Assembly: GCA_033807695.1 (NCBI GenBank)
Contig: CM066305.1
Coordinates: forward strand, 2,604,001-2,668,000
Length of the DNA stretch: 64,000 bases
From: Daedaleopsis sinensis
Lineage: Eukaryota; Basidiomycota; Agaricomycetes; Polyporales; Polyporaceae
Reading direction: 5' to 3'
Both the position numbers and the translations under genes were made by a program. Below, piece after piece: positions 22,290 to 32,612 of this stretch. The notes beneath the pieces were generated by a model. The model did not search any database. It saw nothing but the letters and a program-made list of their open reading frames with translations, and was not told where the DNA came from. Numbering within the stretch: position 1 is the first letter of the stretch; every line of letters begins with the position of its first letter.

Positions 22290-23378
22290 ATGTCTCCGAA
22301 ACCGCCGCCTTCAGACGACATACCATCCTTTGTCTCCACCCTTAGGTCCTCCAAGAACATCATTGCAGTCGCCGGGGCCGGACTGTCTGCGGCGTCTGGT
22401 CCGTGCAGCGTTGACTCTAACCTTACACTGCATCGCCGATTGATAACTGCGGCTTCTAGGTATCCCCACCTTTCGAGGCGCAGGCGGACTGTGGAGAAAG
22501 TATGACGCGATAAGACTCGCAACGCCCGAAGCCTTCAAAGCGAACCCGTCAAGGGTGTGGCAGTTCTACCACTACCGGAGAGAAAAGCGAGTCCACTCGC
22601 CGAGTTACTAGAATATGTACTGAACTGATATGCACACCTCAAGAGCTCTTGCAGCTCAGCCGAACGCCGGACACCTGGCAATCGCAAGATTTTCCATTCC
22701 ATCCCTAAGGGAAAAGATCGCCCCCGGCTCCTCGTTTACGCTCATCACGCAGAACGTCGATGGCCTCAGCCGTAGAGCACTCGAGCGTGTCGCGCAGGAG
22801 ATGCCAGAAGTCGCCGCCGAAGTGCACTCGAAGACAGTGCAAGAGTCAATGCTGGAAATGCACGGCCGGCTATTCGACGTCGTATGCACATCCCCCTCTT
22901 GTGGGCACAGGGAGCTCAATTTCAATTCGCCGAGTTGCCCCGCGTTGGCGGGAACGGAGAATGGGTTCGCGCATGACGAGCCCGAGCCTGTCATCGCAGT
23001 GGGGGACTTGCCAAAGTGCAAGAAGTGCGGCTCCTTGGCTCGACCCGGGGTCGTTTGGTTCGGGGAGAGGCCGCAGTTCCTCGATGAGATCGACGAATTG
23101 GTCAGTGAGGCGGGCCTTTGTATCGTAGTCGGCACGTCTTCTACGGTGCGTGTCCTTCGAAGGTGTCTCAAGAAGCCTGAGCAGAATGTGAGATGTTCCT
23201 GCCTCAGGTCTACCCGGCTGCAGGTTACTCGACGAAAGTGAAGATGCAGGGGGGCAAAGTTGCAGTGTTCAATCTGGATCGAAGTGAAGGAGATGAGGAG
23301 AGCAACTCCCTATTCATTGGCCCAGCGGAAGAGACCCTTCCAAGGGCTCTGGGGATCGAGGGCATTCGAGGGAAGTGA
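22290..23378 (+). CDS. class III sirtuin (SIRT5-like NAD-dependent deacylase)
   Basis: An NAD-dependent lysine deacylase. The first exon gives [16 protein letters not shown] and splices to [25 protein letters not shown], then [11 protein letters not shown]. The Tyr and Arg in FYHYRRE are the class III pair that binds the acidic acyl groups of succinyl- or malonyl-lysine. The third exon carries LITQNVDGL, the catalytic His in LEMHG, and zinc cysteine pairs around CTSPSCG and CKKCG, then RPGVVWFGE and IVVGTSSTV. The last exon holds [24 protein letters not shown] and ends GIRGK. The intron at 22587-22643 uses a GC donor. Length is about 300 residues, as in the family. No clear mitochondrial leader is visible, so location is uncertain. 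Confidence 0.92.
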
Positions 23379-23491
23379 AAGAGGGACGAGCAGCATGAGC
23401 ATTACGTGGAATGTACTTTTACGCTACCGTGGCATACACATTGTCAGTTGGAATTCGCCATAATATCAAACACCACACTCACCAAAAGTAC

Positions 23492-24085
23492 TCAACGCTC
23501 ATCCTGCTTCTTCTCAGCCTCCAGCTCCGTCTTCACCTCCTCGTACCCATCCTTCAACACATCATAATCCGGCAAGCCCTTGTCCACGACACCATACAGC
23601 GTCGCCATGACCTCCCTCTCCCGCGGGTGCATGTGTTCGCTCCAGTCTTTCGGCCGCACACCGCGCGACTGCGTCTGCTGTAGCGGCCCAACGTTTATGA
23701 CATGCCCAAACTTAGGCTGGGCCTTTTCGTAGGCAAGCTCCGCCTCGAGCGACATGTACGGAGTCTCCGCACTGGTCGCCCTGTACTCGGTCGAAGCAAC
23801 CTTGACGAACGCGTTGTCGATCGCTTCCGAGAGGGTCTCCTTCGTGATGAACCTCTCAGTCTGGTGGTAGAGGTGCACGAGCTTGCGCATCTTCTCTTCG
23901 GGCAGCGTCGCCTTCGGTGTCACCTTGAGCTTTGGGGGGTGTGATGATGAGGTGGATGAGGATGCGGGTGTGGATGTGGAGAATGATGCTCGTGATGAGG
24001 TGCGACGGCTACATGAGGCAAGCTGGCGGAGGGGGGTGCGCAGAGCTGAGCTCGTCATGGCCACGCTAGACATGGTAGAAAACAA
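23492..24085 (-). CDS. probable mitochondrial protein of unknown function
   Basis: A single-exon frame of 197 codons. Two ATGs lie four codons apart (24085 and 24073), and either gives a leader of about 50 residues rich in Ser, Thr, Ala and Arg with no acidic residues, which looks like a mitochondrial targeting sequence. The mature part is hydrophilic: EEKMRKLVHLYHQTERFITKETLSEAIDNAFV, then MSLEAELAYEKAQPKFGHVINVGP, then RPKDWSEHMHPREREVMATLYGVVDKGLPDYDVL. I do not recognise a domain. It resembles small fungal mitochondrial proteins without assigned function. Codon bias matches neighbouring genes. It ends about 110 bases from the sirtuin stop, in a convergent pair. Confidence 0.72.
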   Translation of the reverse strand: MFSTMSSVAMTSSALRTPLRQLASCSRRTSSRASFSTSTPASSSTSSSHPPKLKVTPKATLPEEKMRKLVHLYHQTERFITKETLSEAIDNAFVKVASTEYRATSAETPYMSLEAELAYEKAQPKFGHVINVGPLQQTQSRGVRPKDWSEHMHPREREVMATLYGVVDKGLPDYDVLKDGYEEVKTELEAEKKQDER

Positions 24086-24513
24086 GTGGAGGTAGCGGAA
24101 AGAGTGTAGTATGACTTATTGCTATAATTGCCTTTTCCGACGCGAACGCTGCTCTCGGTGAATGCCGATGCAGGCTTCCCACGCTCGAGCTATTAGCTGG
24201 AGCAGCTTTATTACCGTTCAAGGCAGCCTCTTCTACGCGCACTTCGATTTACCGTGACAGTCCTACTGCGAAACAGCACTCAATTCAACCTCTCATAGCT
24301 TCAGGATCGTCCAATAGCTGCCCCCGTTCGTCGCAAATAACCTGGTAGCTTTCTTGATCCTAATCACCCTGGTGAGCGGCAGAGCCCTGCTGCGTTTCTA
24401 ACACTTCCTATCGCCCTGCTGCGTCTCTAACACTTCCTATCGCCCTGAGGTCACATCCCATCTCCTACTAGTACCTACCTGGCCCTATCCCTGTCTCATC
24501 CAACCAGAACTTG
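24086..24513. other. divergent intergenic region with a 29-base direct repeat
   Basis: This holds the promoters of the mitochondrial-looking gene (minus) and the first MYND gene (plus). The only structure seen is a tandem pair of 29-base units at 24385-24442. Confidence 0.5.
24385..24442 (+). repeat. tandem duplication of a 29-base unit
   Basis: Two adjacent copies run 24385-24413 and 24414-24442. They share GCCCTGCTGCGT, then CTCTAACACTTCCTATC with one mismatch near the middle. The pair lies 70-130 bases before the MYND gene start, so the duplication is in its presumed promoter. Confidence 0.85.
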
Positions 24514-26030
24514 ATGGCCCGCAACTGTGGTCATAATCAGGACTATTATACTGCCGAAGTTGATACAAGTCAATGGTCCACCGACGGGTACGCTTGGAAT
24601 GAAGGACCGGTAGTGGACGGCAACACGCACGTGAATGCATGGCGAGAGTGAGTGAGCGGACTTTCGCGCTACGTTTATATCTTTCATCGCGATGAATGCT
24701 TGTAAAGTTTCGGCACAGGAGTTGAGCTATTCTTCGCCCGCAACTTTGATCACTCGTACGACCACTTCGTCGGTGCGCTGAGGGATCCGGACAACATCGC
24801 GGACGTAGCGGAGGTGGCTGTCTATTTTCCCAACAAGGCTACTGCTATGTCACTTCTCGAACGTGCGCGGAAAATAGGTACGTCGTACTATCACCACAAA
24901 AAACATCCTGAGCTGTACTACCCCGCAGGCCGCATATATCTGCGCTGGGGATTGGGCGCCGACTGTTTCGAGGAGGGTGCCCCGTACTACGGGAAACTAG
25001 ACTCCGCGAGCGGCACCCAATGCTATCTCAAAACCCTTCTTGCAATGGCTTGGGTCGCCATTGACGGTGGGGATATCAACAAGGGAATGTAAGGGTGTCC
25101 TGCGACCTGTCCTGCCCACATGATGTTCTTATCGTTCTCCTAGAGATGCGTCTTCAGAGTCACTCAGACTATGCCACGAAGACAGGTTAGGCCAGAGACA
25201 TTTGCTCACAACGCTCCTCTTGAAAGCCGGGCGCTACTCGGAAGCCCTCCGTCTATGCGAGTATTGGCTAGATCCTGGCTATGATATGGCACACCCAAGC
25301 GTGCATACGCGGTGGTTCGAGACTCGTCCGAGTCTTGAGCCACTCGACGTCAGCATTGTCGAGTACCAGAAGGCAGAGACGGGGGCTGTCTGCGAGTTGC
25401 TCAATGCTGCCCTTGCTGCCTTTCGTATGATTGGAGACTGTGAGATCGCTCGGCAATGCCTTCGGGTTGCGACTGAGGTGAATCCACTCATCATGATGAA
25501 GATCCTGACACGTTTCAAGAGACCTAGTAAGTCCTGCTTTTGGATTTGTCTTTCGCCTCTTACGCCACTTCATTTAGGAAAGCCTTACTACCGGACTCGA
25601 GACATCAATCAGCGTGAAGATGCACACGACTACCGATGGCTGGCTCAGGATCTTTGGGAGCAGATGGATGTATGGGAGTGGGCTCTCAACGATGAAGAAG
25701 TGTTCAGGCTGATCAGAAGAGTTTGCACTCACGACGACTGCGACATCTCCGAGGCCACACCGTTAGAGTTCAAGCAGTGTTCGGGATGCAAGCGTGCATT
25801 CTATTGCTCGTACGAATGTCAGAGAGATCACTGGAGAGATCACCGAGTGGGTATGTGTGCTCCCATACTCTTTAGCGGAACGGACTTGAAAAATCTCTCC
25901 TACAGTATGCCAAGCCACCCGAGAATACTTTCGAAAGCGAGACAAACCTGCCTACAGATTTCTGGGTATCAGTCAGCCAGCGAAGGTGGATTTGGACACC
26001 ATCGGGGAGCAATTTGACGACTGGTTCTAG
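24514..26030 (+). CDS. MYND zinc-finger protein, first tandem copy
   Basis: The first exon starts MARNCGHNQDYYTAEV and splices (CGAGA|GTGAGTGAG) to FGTGVELFFARNFDHSYDHFVGAL. A helical region of about 250 residues follows, with repeat-like segments (LLERARKIG, LLLKAGRYSEALRLCEYWLD, ALAAFRMIGDCEIARQCLRVATEVNP). Near the C-terminus is a MYND finger: CTHDDC, then CSGCKRAFYCSYECQRDHWRDHR and, after a short intron, VVCQ. The Cys/His pattern fits the family. The last exon ends IGEQFDDWF with TAG at 26028-26030. MYND fingers bind proline-rich peptides, and such helical-repeat/MYND proteins are numerous in Agaricomycetes with no known role. The next gene is a paralogue. Confidence 0.82.
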
Positions 26031-26447
26031 TAGCTTAGGTATCCTGCTAGTTCAGCACAACAGAGCCATGGCCCTCGGGCCATTTGCAGTCTTACGACCG
26101 TCGGCCAGTAATAGGAATTTGACCGTCAGGGGACGTTCTGCGAAAGAACACGACATATTGAATTGTCGCTCCGGTTTGGCACTGGTGCACAGTTGTCAGG
26201 AATGATCAACGTGGGCACACTGAAATGCGAAATCCATGTTGACTTGACTTGGCCTGAGATATTCTGACGCGACGTACTTAATGCTCGTGAGCACGTGACC
26301 GTGTTGTGACGTTGTTCTAGAGCGCTTAGTGGGAGTCGCGTTTCCTCTACCCATCGTCTTGTATCGTCGTTTCAACAGACCCTTCTCCTGCTTTGCATGC
26401 CTCCTTCTGTGTAGCTTCCATCGAAACATTTCCTCCGTGCCATAGCC
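26031..26447. other. spacer between the two MYND paralogues
   Basis: A 0.4 kb stretch with the 3' end of one copy and the promoter of the next. Short open frames here have no motif. A GC-poor leader precedes 26448. Confidence 0.4.
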
Positions 26448-27957
26448 ATGGACAAGCGTCTGGGCGCGGAAGCCATCATGGGTATAGGGGGTGGGGCAGT
26501 CTCGGCGGAATCTGCCAAAAAGTGAGGTCGTCCGGGACGCGTCGTGACTATGGTACTGATGAATCACATTGCCCAGCTTGAAAATTGGAGAGGACTTGGC
26601 TCGCAGACGGAAACCTGAGCAGGCTGTGCCGTACCTCTTGAAAGCGATGGAGGACCCTAACAATCTGGACGCTGTCGTGCAAATGGCGTTCCTCATGCCC
26701 ACCATGGAAGCCGGGTTAAGTCTGCTGGAAGACGCAGCCGCCAGAGGTATGTGTCATGAGCTCATACGACCCGCCTGTCTTGTGCGACTCACTCGACGAG
26801 GAAGGACGCGCGGCTCTCTTGAGAATCCTGGGGCCTAGATGTTTTGACGATGACAGCGAGTATGCCGAGCGTTTCTGGGAACTTCTCGAGACGCGTCCAT
26901 ACATGCGCGTTCTGCAAGCCATCGTTCGCTTTGGGTTCGAGGTCAAGGACTACAACAAGGCCGCGTGAGTCGTCTTGGCTACGTCAACATAACCTGAACG
27001 ACGTCATGACCACACACCTTACAGGAACACCATCATTGAGATGCTCCGCCTGTGCCCTGGAGATAATATGGGCCAGCGCGACTGGCTTGGTTCAGTGCTC
27101 CTGCAAGCTGGTCGCACTGCCGACGCGCTCTCCTTCGTCCAGGCGTGGCTTAACCTGCCCAAGGACGTTTATTGGCCCCCTCGTGGTGGTTGTACTTTCG
27201 AAAAACCCAGCCAAGCGTTGCTAACCGCGGAGTTCATTGAACAAAATAAGGAATGGGGCCCGGCCTCGATGCTGTATACTGCAGCTCTTGCTTCTTTCAA
27301 GTTGTGGGGCGATTGCGAGCTTGCGAGGCAGTACCTGCGTGTCGCTGCGAGTGCGAACCCATACGTGTTTGTCAGAATCCTGGCGAAGGTCGACCGACCT
27401 AGTAAGTCGGTTACCAGGTGACTTCCAATCTCACGAAGAACATGTCTAACCGTCGGATGTGTGTAGAACTACTCAATAGCTTGCCACGCTCTCAGAACGG
27501 ACCTGAGGATGCCCACGACTATTTGTGGCTTACCCAGAACCTCTGGATGCCTTCGCACGTCTGGAACTGGGCTAATAGCGATGCCGATGCGAAGTCTTAC
27601 ATACTCAAGAAGTGTGCTCGCCAAGGTTGCTCATCAAGCGAAGAGCGTGCCGCCCAGTTCAAGCGATGTGGCGGGTGCAAAGAAGTCGTTTACTGCGGCC
27701 CAGTTTGTCAGAAGGAAGACTGGTCGGCGCATAAGAACAGTGCGTACTCCACCTCCTGCCTTCTTGCCGCTCAATTGGAGTGCGCTGCCGCTGACCGCGT
27801 GGCTGTTGGGTGGTGTGTAGGCTGCAAAGAGCACCAGAAGCACAAGGAGTTCCTCAAGAGGATGATGGCCGGCCGGTCCACGCCTGCGACGCCAGACAAG
27901 CCCTTCGTCGCGTCTGCGGACTTCAGCGCGGCAGGGATCTCGACAACCTTCCACTAA
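26448..27957 (+). CDS. MYND zinc-finger protein, second tandem copy
   Basis: This is a paralogue of the gene just upstream, with the same exon layout. The first exon encodes MDKRLGAEAIMGIGGGAVSAESAKK and splices to LKIGEDLARRRKPEQAVPYLLKAMEDP. The helical region contains MLRLCPGDNMGQRDWLGSVLLQAGRTADALSFVQAWL, and SFKLWGDCELARQYLRVAASANP, which aligns with FRMIGDCEIARQCLRVATEVNP in copy one. The segment EDAHDYLWLTQNLW matches EDAHDYRWLAQDLW. The MYND finger is CARQGC, then CGGCKEVVYCGPVCQKEDWSAHKN, then SCKEHQKHKEF after an intron. The C-terminus is longer than copy one and ends ASADFSAAGISTTFH. Divergence outside these blocks is high, so the duplication is not recent. Confidence 0.82.
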
Positions 27958-30900
27958 AGGCGGCTTCCCAGCTTCGCCCTCCGGACTGAACTCTCGCGGA
28001 GGTTTCCCCCCGAGGGCGCACCGAGGGTTCGTTCGCGCGTCAGAACAAGTGAGAGTTTGGGCCTCGGAAGAAGCGAAGCGGAGAGGCCTATCCCGGAGGT
28101 GGGCAGGTGATCTTCGAGATCTTCGGCGTGCGCGGTCTGTGCCTCGACTGTGACTTCAGTGCGAGGCCTGCCGTGGGCACGAGCGGAGCAGAGATAGGAC
28201 AATGTTCGAACTCTGGGCGCGGAATGGGCAAGCATCCATCCCAGCCTCGCGCTCCGGCGGCCAGCAGCAGGCAGCCGCGGCTCGGAGGAAGAGATGGTTA
28301 TCACCCGTGCCGTCACCTGTGCCCGGACGCGGAGCGCCCGTGCGATAGGTGCTGTATATACGAGAACAATGACATCTTCCTGCTTGTCCGCTGACTGATC
28401 AGTCCCAGTCTCTGTCAGTTGCAGCGTTGCTTATCAAGGCCGTCGGGAGATGGACTTTGTCCGGAACAAGTGCGCAAGCCATGCATATGGGTCTGACTGC
28501 GAGAGCGCTGCGCACGCATGCCGTCATTCGCATGCGTGTGCATGGTATTAGATCGCCACCAGCGATCGGCCACAGCAGCAGGAGAGGGTGTTCTCGCGTC
28601 TGTCTTCCCGCGTTCTCGTACACTCTCTGCGCTGCCAGATACCGCGCCCGGCCGTGTCTCGACGCGTCGACTAGGCCATATAGAGCGCGCCGTGCCCCAC
28701 GCCCATCTTCGTGCGATCTGGGGTCCGCCCGTATCACATCTCGCATCCTCTAGTCGCCACTCCGTCCATGCGCGGCCGGCCAATCGCCCTCTGCGCTCTC
28801 TGCCGCGCGTGAACGCGCGAGGCCGTCCGATCTTTCGAACGTCCAAGACTCTTTCCATTACGCACCCGTGCGCGGATAGGACGTGCCCTAGACCGCTATC
28901 GGAGGGCGCACATCCCCGGCCCCTGCGCATAAGTACGCATGCGCATGCGCACATCCCGGCTCGCCTGCGCAAGCTCAAGCCTTGGCGAGCATCATCGTCA
29001 CTCGCGGCCGCTCTGCGCGAGAGTGCGAACTGCGGCGCCAGCGCACCTCGCACGCAAGCTCGAGCTCTCGATGGGATCGCGCAGACGCATTCTGGGTTCC
29101 TGCAGCACGCACCTCCTTCCCAGGCCGGACGAGTCACGGTGAGCCTCCCCCCCGTCGATGATGCGTGCATTGAATGATGTCCCCAGGATCGCACACGCAC
29201 GCAGGCGATGGGGATCGGGGAGGATGATCCCGAAGGTGCGCTTCTCCGGTTCTAGCAGCGCGCGTGTGGCGCCACCGTGTGCGCGCACGGCATGAATACG
29301 TAGCACATCCACCCCCGCTGCGTCCGCACCTCGGGCTCGGAGACGGATGGATGGATAGCGGATGGACGGATAGCGGATAGGCGGAGTGACGGAGACGGAG
29401 ACGGAACGCGGAAGACTGCTAGTGCCTGCTAGTGCTCCGACCAATTCAGTTGCCAATATTGGGGCCTGCACTGTCCCCTGCCCCGCGCCCGCGTCCTGAT
29501 ATCGCCCGCGCCCGTGCCCTCGTCTCTGCCTCCGCCTCCGCCGCTCGCGAGGTTGTTGCGCGAACCGTGCAGCCTCCTCCGAGTCACGAACCTCCGCGTG
29601 CGATCGTCGCCGACTTCGCTCGCATCGACGCATCCCCAGCGCGCCGAGCCTGTGACTGTGGCGAGCGAACTCCGCCTGCAGCTGTGCCCTTCGTATACAT
29701 ACATACGCGTACGCGTACGCCTTCAGAATCCAGATGCATGCAGGTTCCCGCGGACGTGGGAGCGTGTGGCGCGCGCGCGCGGCGCCCTTATTTCGAGGCT
29801 GCCTTCGCGAAGCCCTTAATACTGTAATACAGACCCCTGGGGCCGACACGCTCCACTACGTACATGTACACCCGTCGAGCTCCGTCGAGCTCCGTCGAGG
29901 CGCGGGCCTCGCGACGCTGCGGGCTCCGAACGAAGCGGAGTCGGCACACGGTGCTTATATATACGGGTGGAGCGGAAGCGGCGAAAACGCTGCTGGCGCT
30001 GCTGCACAGGGCCCACATGGCGGTGGAAGAAGCTCGAGAGCTCGAGAGCTCGAGGAGAGAGGGCGAGAGGGCGAGAGGGCGAGAGGAGTAGAAAACATTA
30101 TATATTATTCGAGTACCTGTTCTACGATACGCGTACATACATCGCGGCGTACGAATCCGATACACCGTTTGCGATACCGTTCGGCGGGGTAAGAGTGCAG
30201 AGTGCAGAGTGCAGAGTATGAGAACAACGGATATGGATATGGATTTGGATTTGGGGTGCGGGGTATGCATGGCATTGGGTAGCAGGGAAAGGGACAGGAG
30301 CAGGGACAGGGACGGGGACTGGGACGGGAAGGGGAAGGCGAAGGCGACGGGAAGGGAAGGGGAAGGTACGGGAACAGAGGCTCGGCGGATGCATGGAAAC
30401 GGCGGAAGATAGCGAAAGTGTCTATGGGGGATAACCGTAACCGGTAACCGACAAACGGGACCGTGGCGTGCAGAAACAGCGGAGTGCGGACTCGACGCGG
30501 GCGGATAAAGTTAACTAAGGTTGGACAATGACATGGGATACGCAGGGCGCTCGAGGCGATATGGTAACATGCATGGGGCGGGGTGAGCAGCAGCAGCAGC
30601 AGGAAGCACGGGATCCGGAGTTCGATGAAAACGCTGCGGCGGGAAATTACGATCGGGGTGGTCATGAGGCGCGAGTGGGAAGCTTCGGGAGACGATAGTG
30701 ACACAGCTGGGATATGGGGCAGAGGGATGGGATCGGAACGGAACGGACGAGACGGGAGTATAACAGGGAAGATAGCGGAGGGACGGAGGGGGGCATTAAC
30801 ATTAAAAGCGAGAACGACGCAAAGTACGTGGGCCGAACCGAACGACCACGAGCGGCCTGGGCGGACCCGGGCGAGTCGAGTCGATAATTTACGCGACCAG

Positions 30901-31362
30901 TCGTAAGGGCGCGAAAGAGACACAGCGTAGGCTGCGCGATGGCGTGGTGGGGAAGGAAAGCGGGTATGCGGCACCCAGATATACGACGGCGGGGGGAGCG
31001 GTTGAGTCCGATCGACCGACCGAGGCGGGAGAATTACGAGACGGAGGACAGCGAACGACAGTGTGGATGCACGTATACTGTACTTTTTTCGGCGTAAATG
31101 GTCATGATGAGGCGTGCTGAGAGCCGGGGCGGAGGTGGTAGTCCACTCGCTCGTCGGCCACAGTGTCTGTCATATCCGGAAGCGTACGCTTCGCGAGAGG
31201 GTTCGCTCGTATGGCAGGGACCAAGGTCTCCGCGAGCAGGAGGGGTAGGCAAGCACGAAGGTGTTCTGACGAGAGCGCTGGAGGACGCACCGACGCGGTT
31301 CCCAGTCGAGACCTCGCCCCTCCCTGCTCACCCGACCGCACCCAACTCCGCGCTCCCAGGGC
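27958..31362. other. 3.4 kb gene-poor, simple-repeat-rich region
   Basis: This separates two convergent genes. From 28400 to 29250 the DNA is very CpG-rich with long open frames on both strands that look like composition artefacts (Arg/Ala/His-rich, no motifs). From 29340 to 30620 it carries many short tandem runs: GGATAGC near 29345-29385, CGTCGAGCTC near 29872-29901, GAGCTC and GAGGGCGA near 30030-30085, GTGCAGA near 30195-30218, GGATAT/GGATTT near 30225-30255, GGGACAG/GGGAAGG near 30280-30370, and CAG near 30586-30601. No gene, RNA or mobile element is supported. Confidence 0.6.
30195..30218 (+). repeat. tandem 7-base repeat (GTGCAGA type)
   Basis: About three copies of a 7-base unit with the core AGTGCAG sit within the simple-repeat region. 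They are flanked within 40 bases by GGATAT and GGATTT units, which suggests slippage-prone DNA. Confidence 0.7.
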
Positions 31363-32612
31363 CTAGTAGGACCAGTCCAGGAACGCGCCGTCGAAGTCGT
31401 AGTCCCGGTCTGCGTCCAACTCGTCGTCCACGTCGGGCGGCGGGAGCGCCGCGGCGCGCGGAGTGACCGGAGGAGAGATCCACTCCTTCTCGTCCGGCTT
31501 CAACGAGGACGACGCCTCCTTGGGGCGCGACTGCCAGTGGATGCCTGCGAGTTCGAAGGTTGCGAGGCGCGGGAGCGTCGCGAGCGTCGAGGCGATGCGC
31601 GAATAGAATGCCTGTGAGTGTAAGTGGGCGCGCCGGGCGGAGTCTGAGTCAGCTCTCCCTTCCAACGCAGCAAAACGGACGCGGGACGTACCAAGTCGGG
31701 CAGATCCCACAGCGCGCGCGTCGTCATGAGGCGCATACACACAAGGTTGGGGAACGCGGCGGCGAGGAGCTCGAGGAGCTCTGCGGGCGGCGCACTGGTC
31801 ATGGCGCTGAGGACTTGGAGCTGGGAGTCGGCGCTCGGGGTCGGATCAACGTGCGGGTTCCTGTCTCGGGGACGCGGGTCTGGCATCGCATCTGGGACGG
31901 TCGGAGCGCCCGTGGGAGGAACGAGGTCGAGGGTGAGGTCGCTGGAGAGGAGGACGACCTTGAGCGGGCGAGATACGAGGGTGGGAAGGAGGTGGGCGGG
32001 ACCAGTGTAGGCTTCGAGAAGGGGTATGTGTGAGGGAGAGATGTGCACGCGGGGAAGAGGGGAGTGGTCCGGGTCAGATTCGGGGTCCACGTCGGAGAGG
32101 ATGGTGAGGGAGATAAGAGCAGGGAGGTGGCCGAGGAACGATGCCAAGTGGTCATCGAGCGAGAAGTTGCAAGTCAGGTGCTCGAGACGCGGATAGAGCG
32201 CGGGCCTGGGGGTGAGCACATCGCTCGCCTTCTGGCCAGTCTCGCCCTGCGAGGGTGAGAGAATCCAGCTGGAGGAAGCGTCGACGTAGAGCGCGAGGCT
32301 GGTGAGATTCGTCATGTGCTGCAGAGCCCTCCGGAGGTCGTTGTAGATCGGGAGGGTGTCTGGCTGGGCATCGTCGAGGTGGATGGAGAAGTCGCGGACG
32401 CGCGCGGCGAGGTCAGGGCGGGTGGCGAGGAGGGAGACGAGGGAGAGGTTGCGGGCGTAGGCGGAGACGGAGACATGGCGGTAGAGGAGGCGGGTGGCAC
32501 TTGGGTTGAGGGCAGAGCATGTCCTCGCGGCGGCTGCGAGAGCGGCGGGGGCGGGGATGAGAGGCGCGAGGACGGCGTCGAGGAGTTCGACAGGGAGTGC
32601 TGCGAGGGCCAT
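31363..32612 (-). CDS. F-box-like protein with leucine-rich C-terminal region
   Basis: The start MALAALPVELLDAVLAPLIPAPAALAAAARTCSALNPSATRLLYRHV fits the F-box pattern (LP.ELL..I...L....L....TC..L...A..LLYR.V), which recruits targets to SCF ubiquitin ligases through Skp1. Leu-rich segments follow (MTNLTSLALYVD, YPRLEHLTCNFS, LPALISLTILSDV) and resemble irregular LRRs. An intron near 31620-31692 joins TRALWDLPDL to AFYSRIASTLATLPRLATFELAGIHW. The C-terminus is acidic (DVDDELDADRDYDFDGAFLDWSY). Agaricomycetes have hundreds of such F-box proteins. The substrate is unknown. The protein is about 400 residues. Confidence 0.75.

Noticed and set aside
29340..30620. Possible CRISPR or satellite array
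   Set aside because: Units are 5-10 bases, differ from each other and have no unique spacers; this is ordinary microsatellite DNA in a eukaryote.
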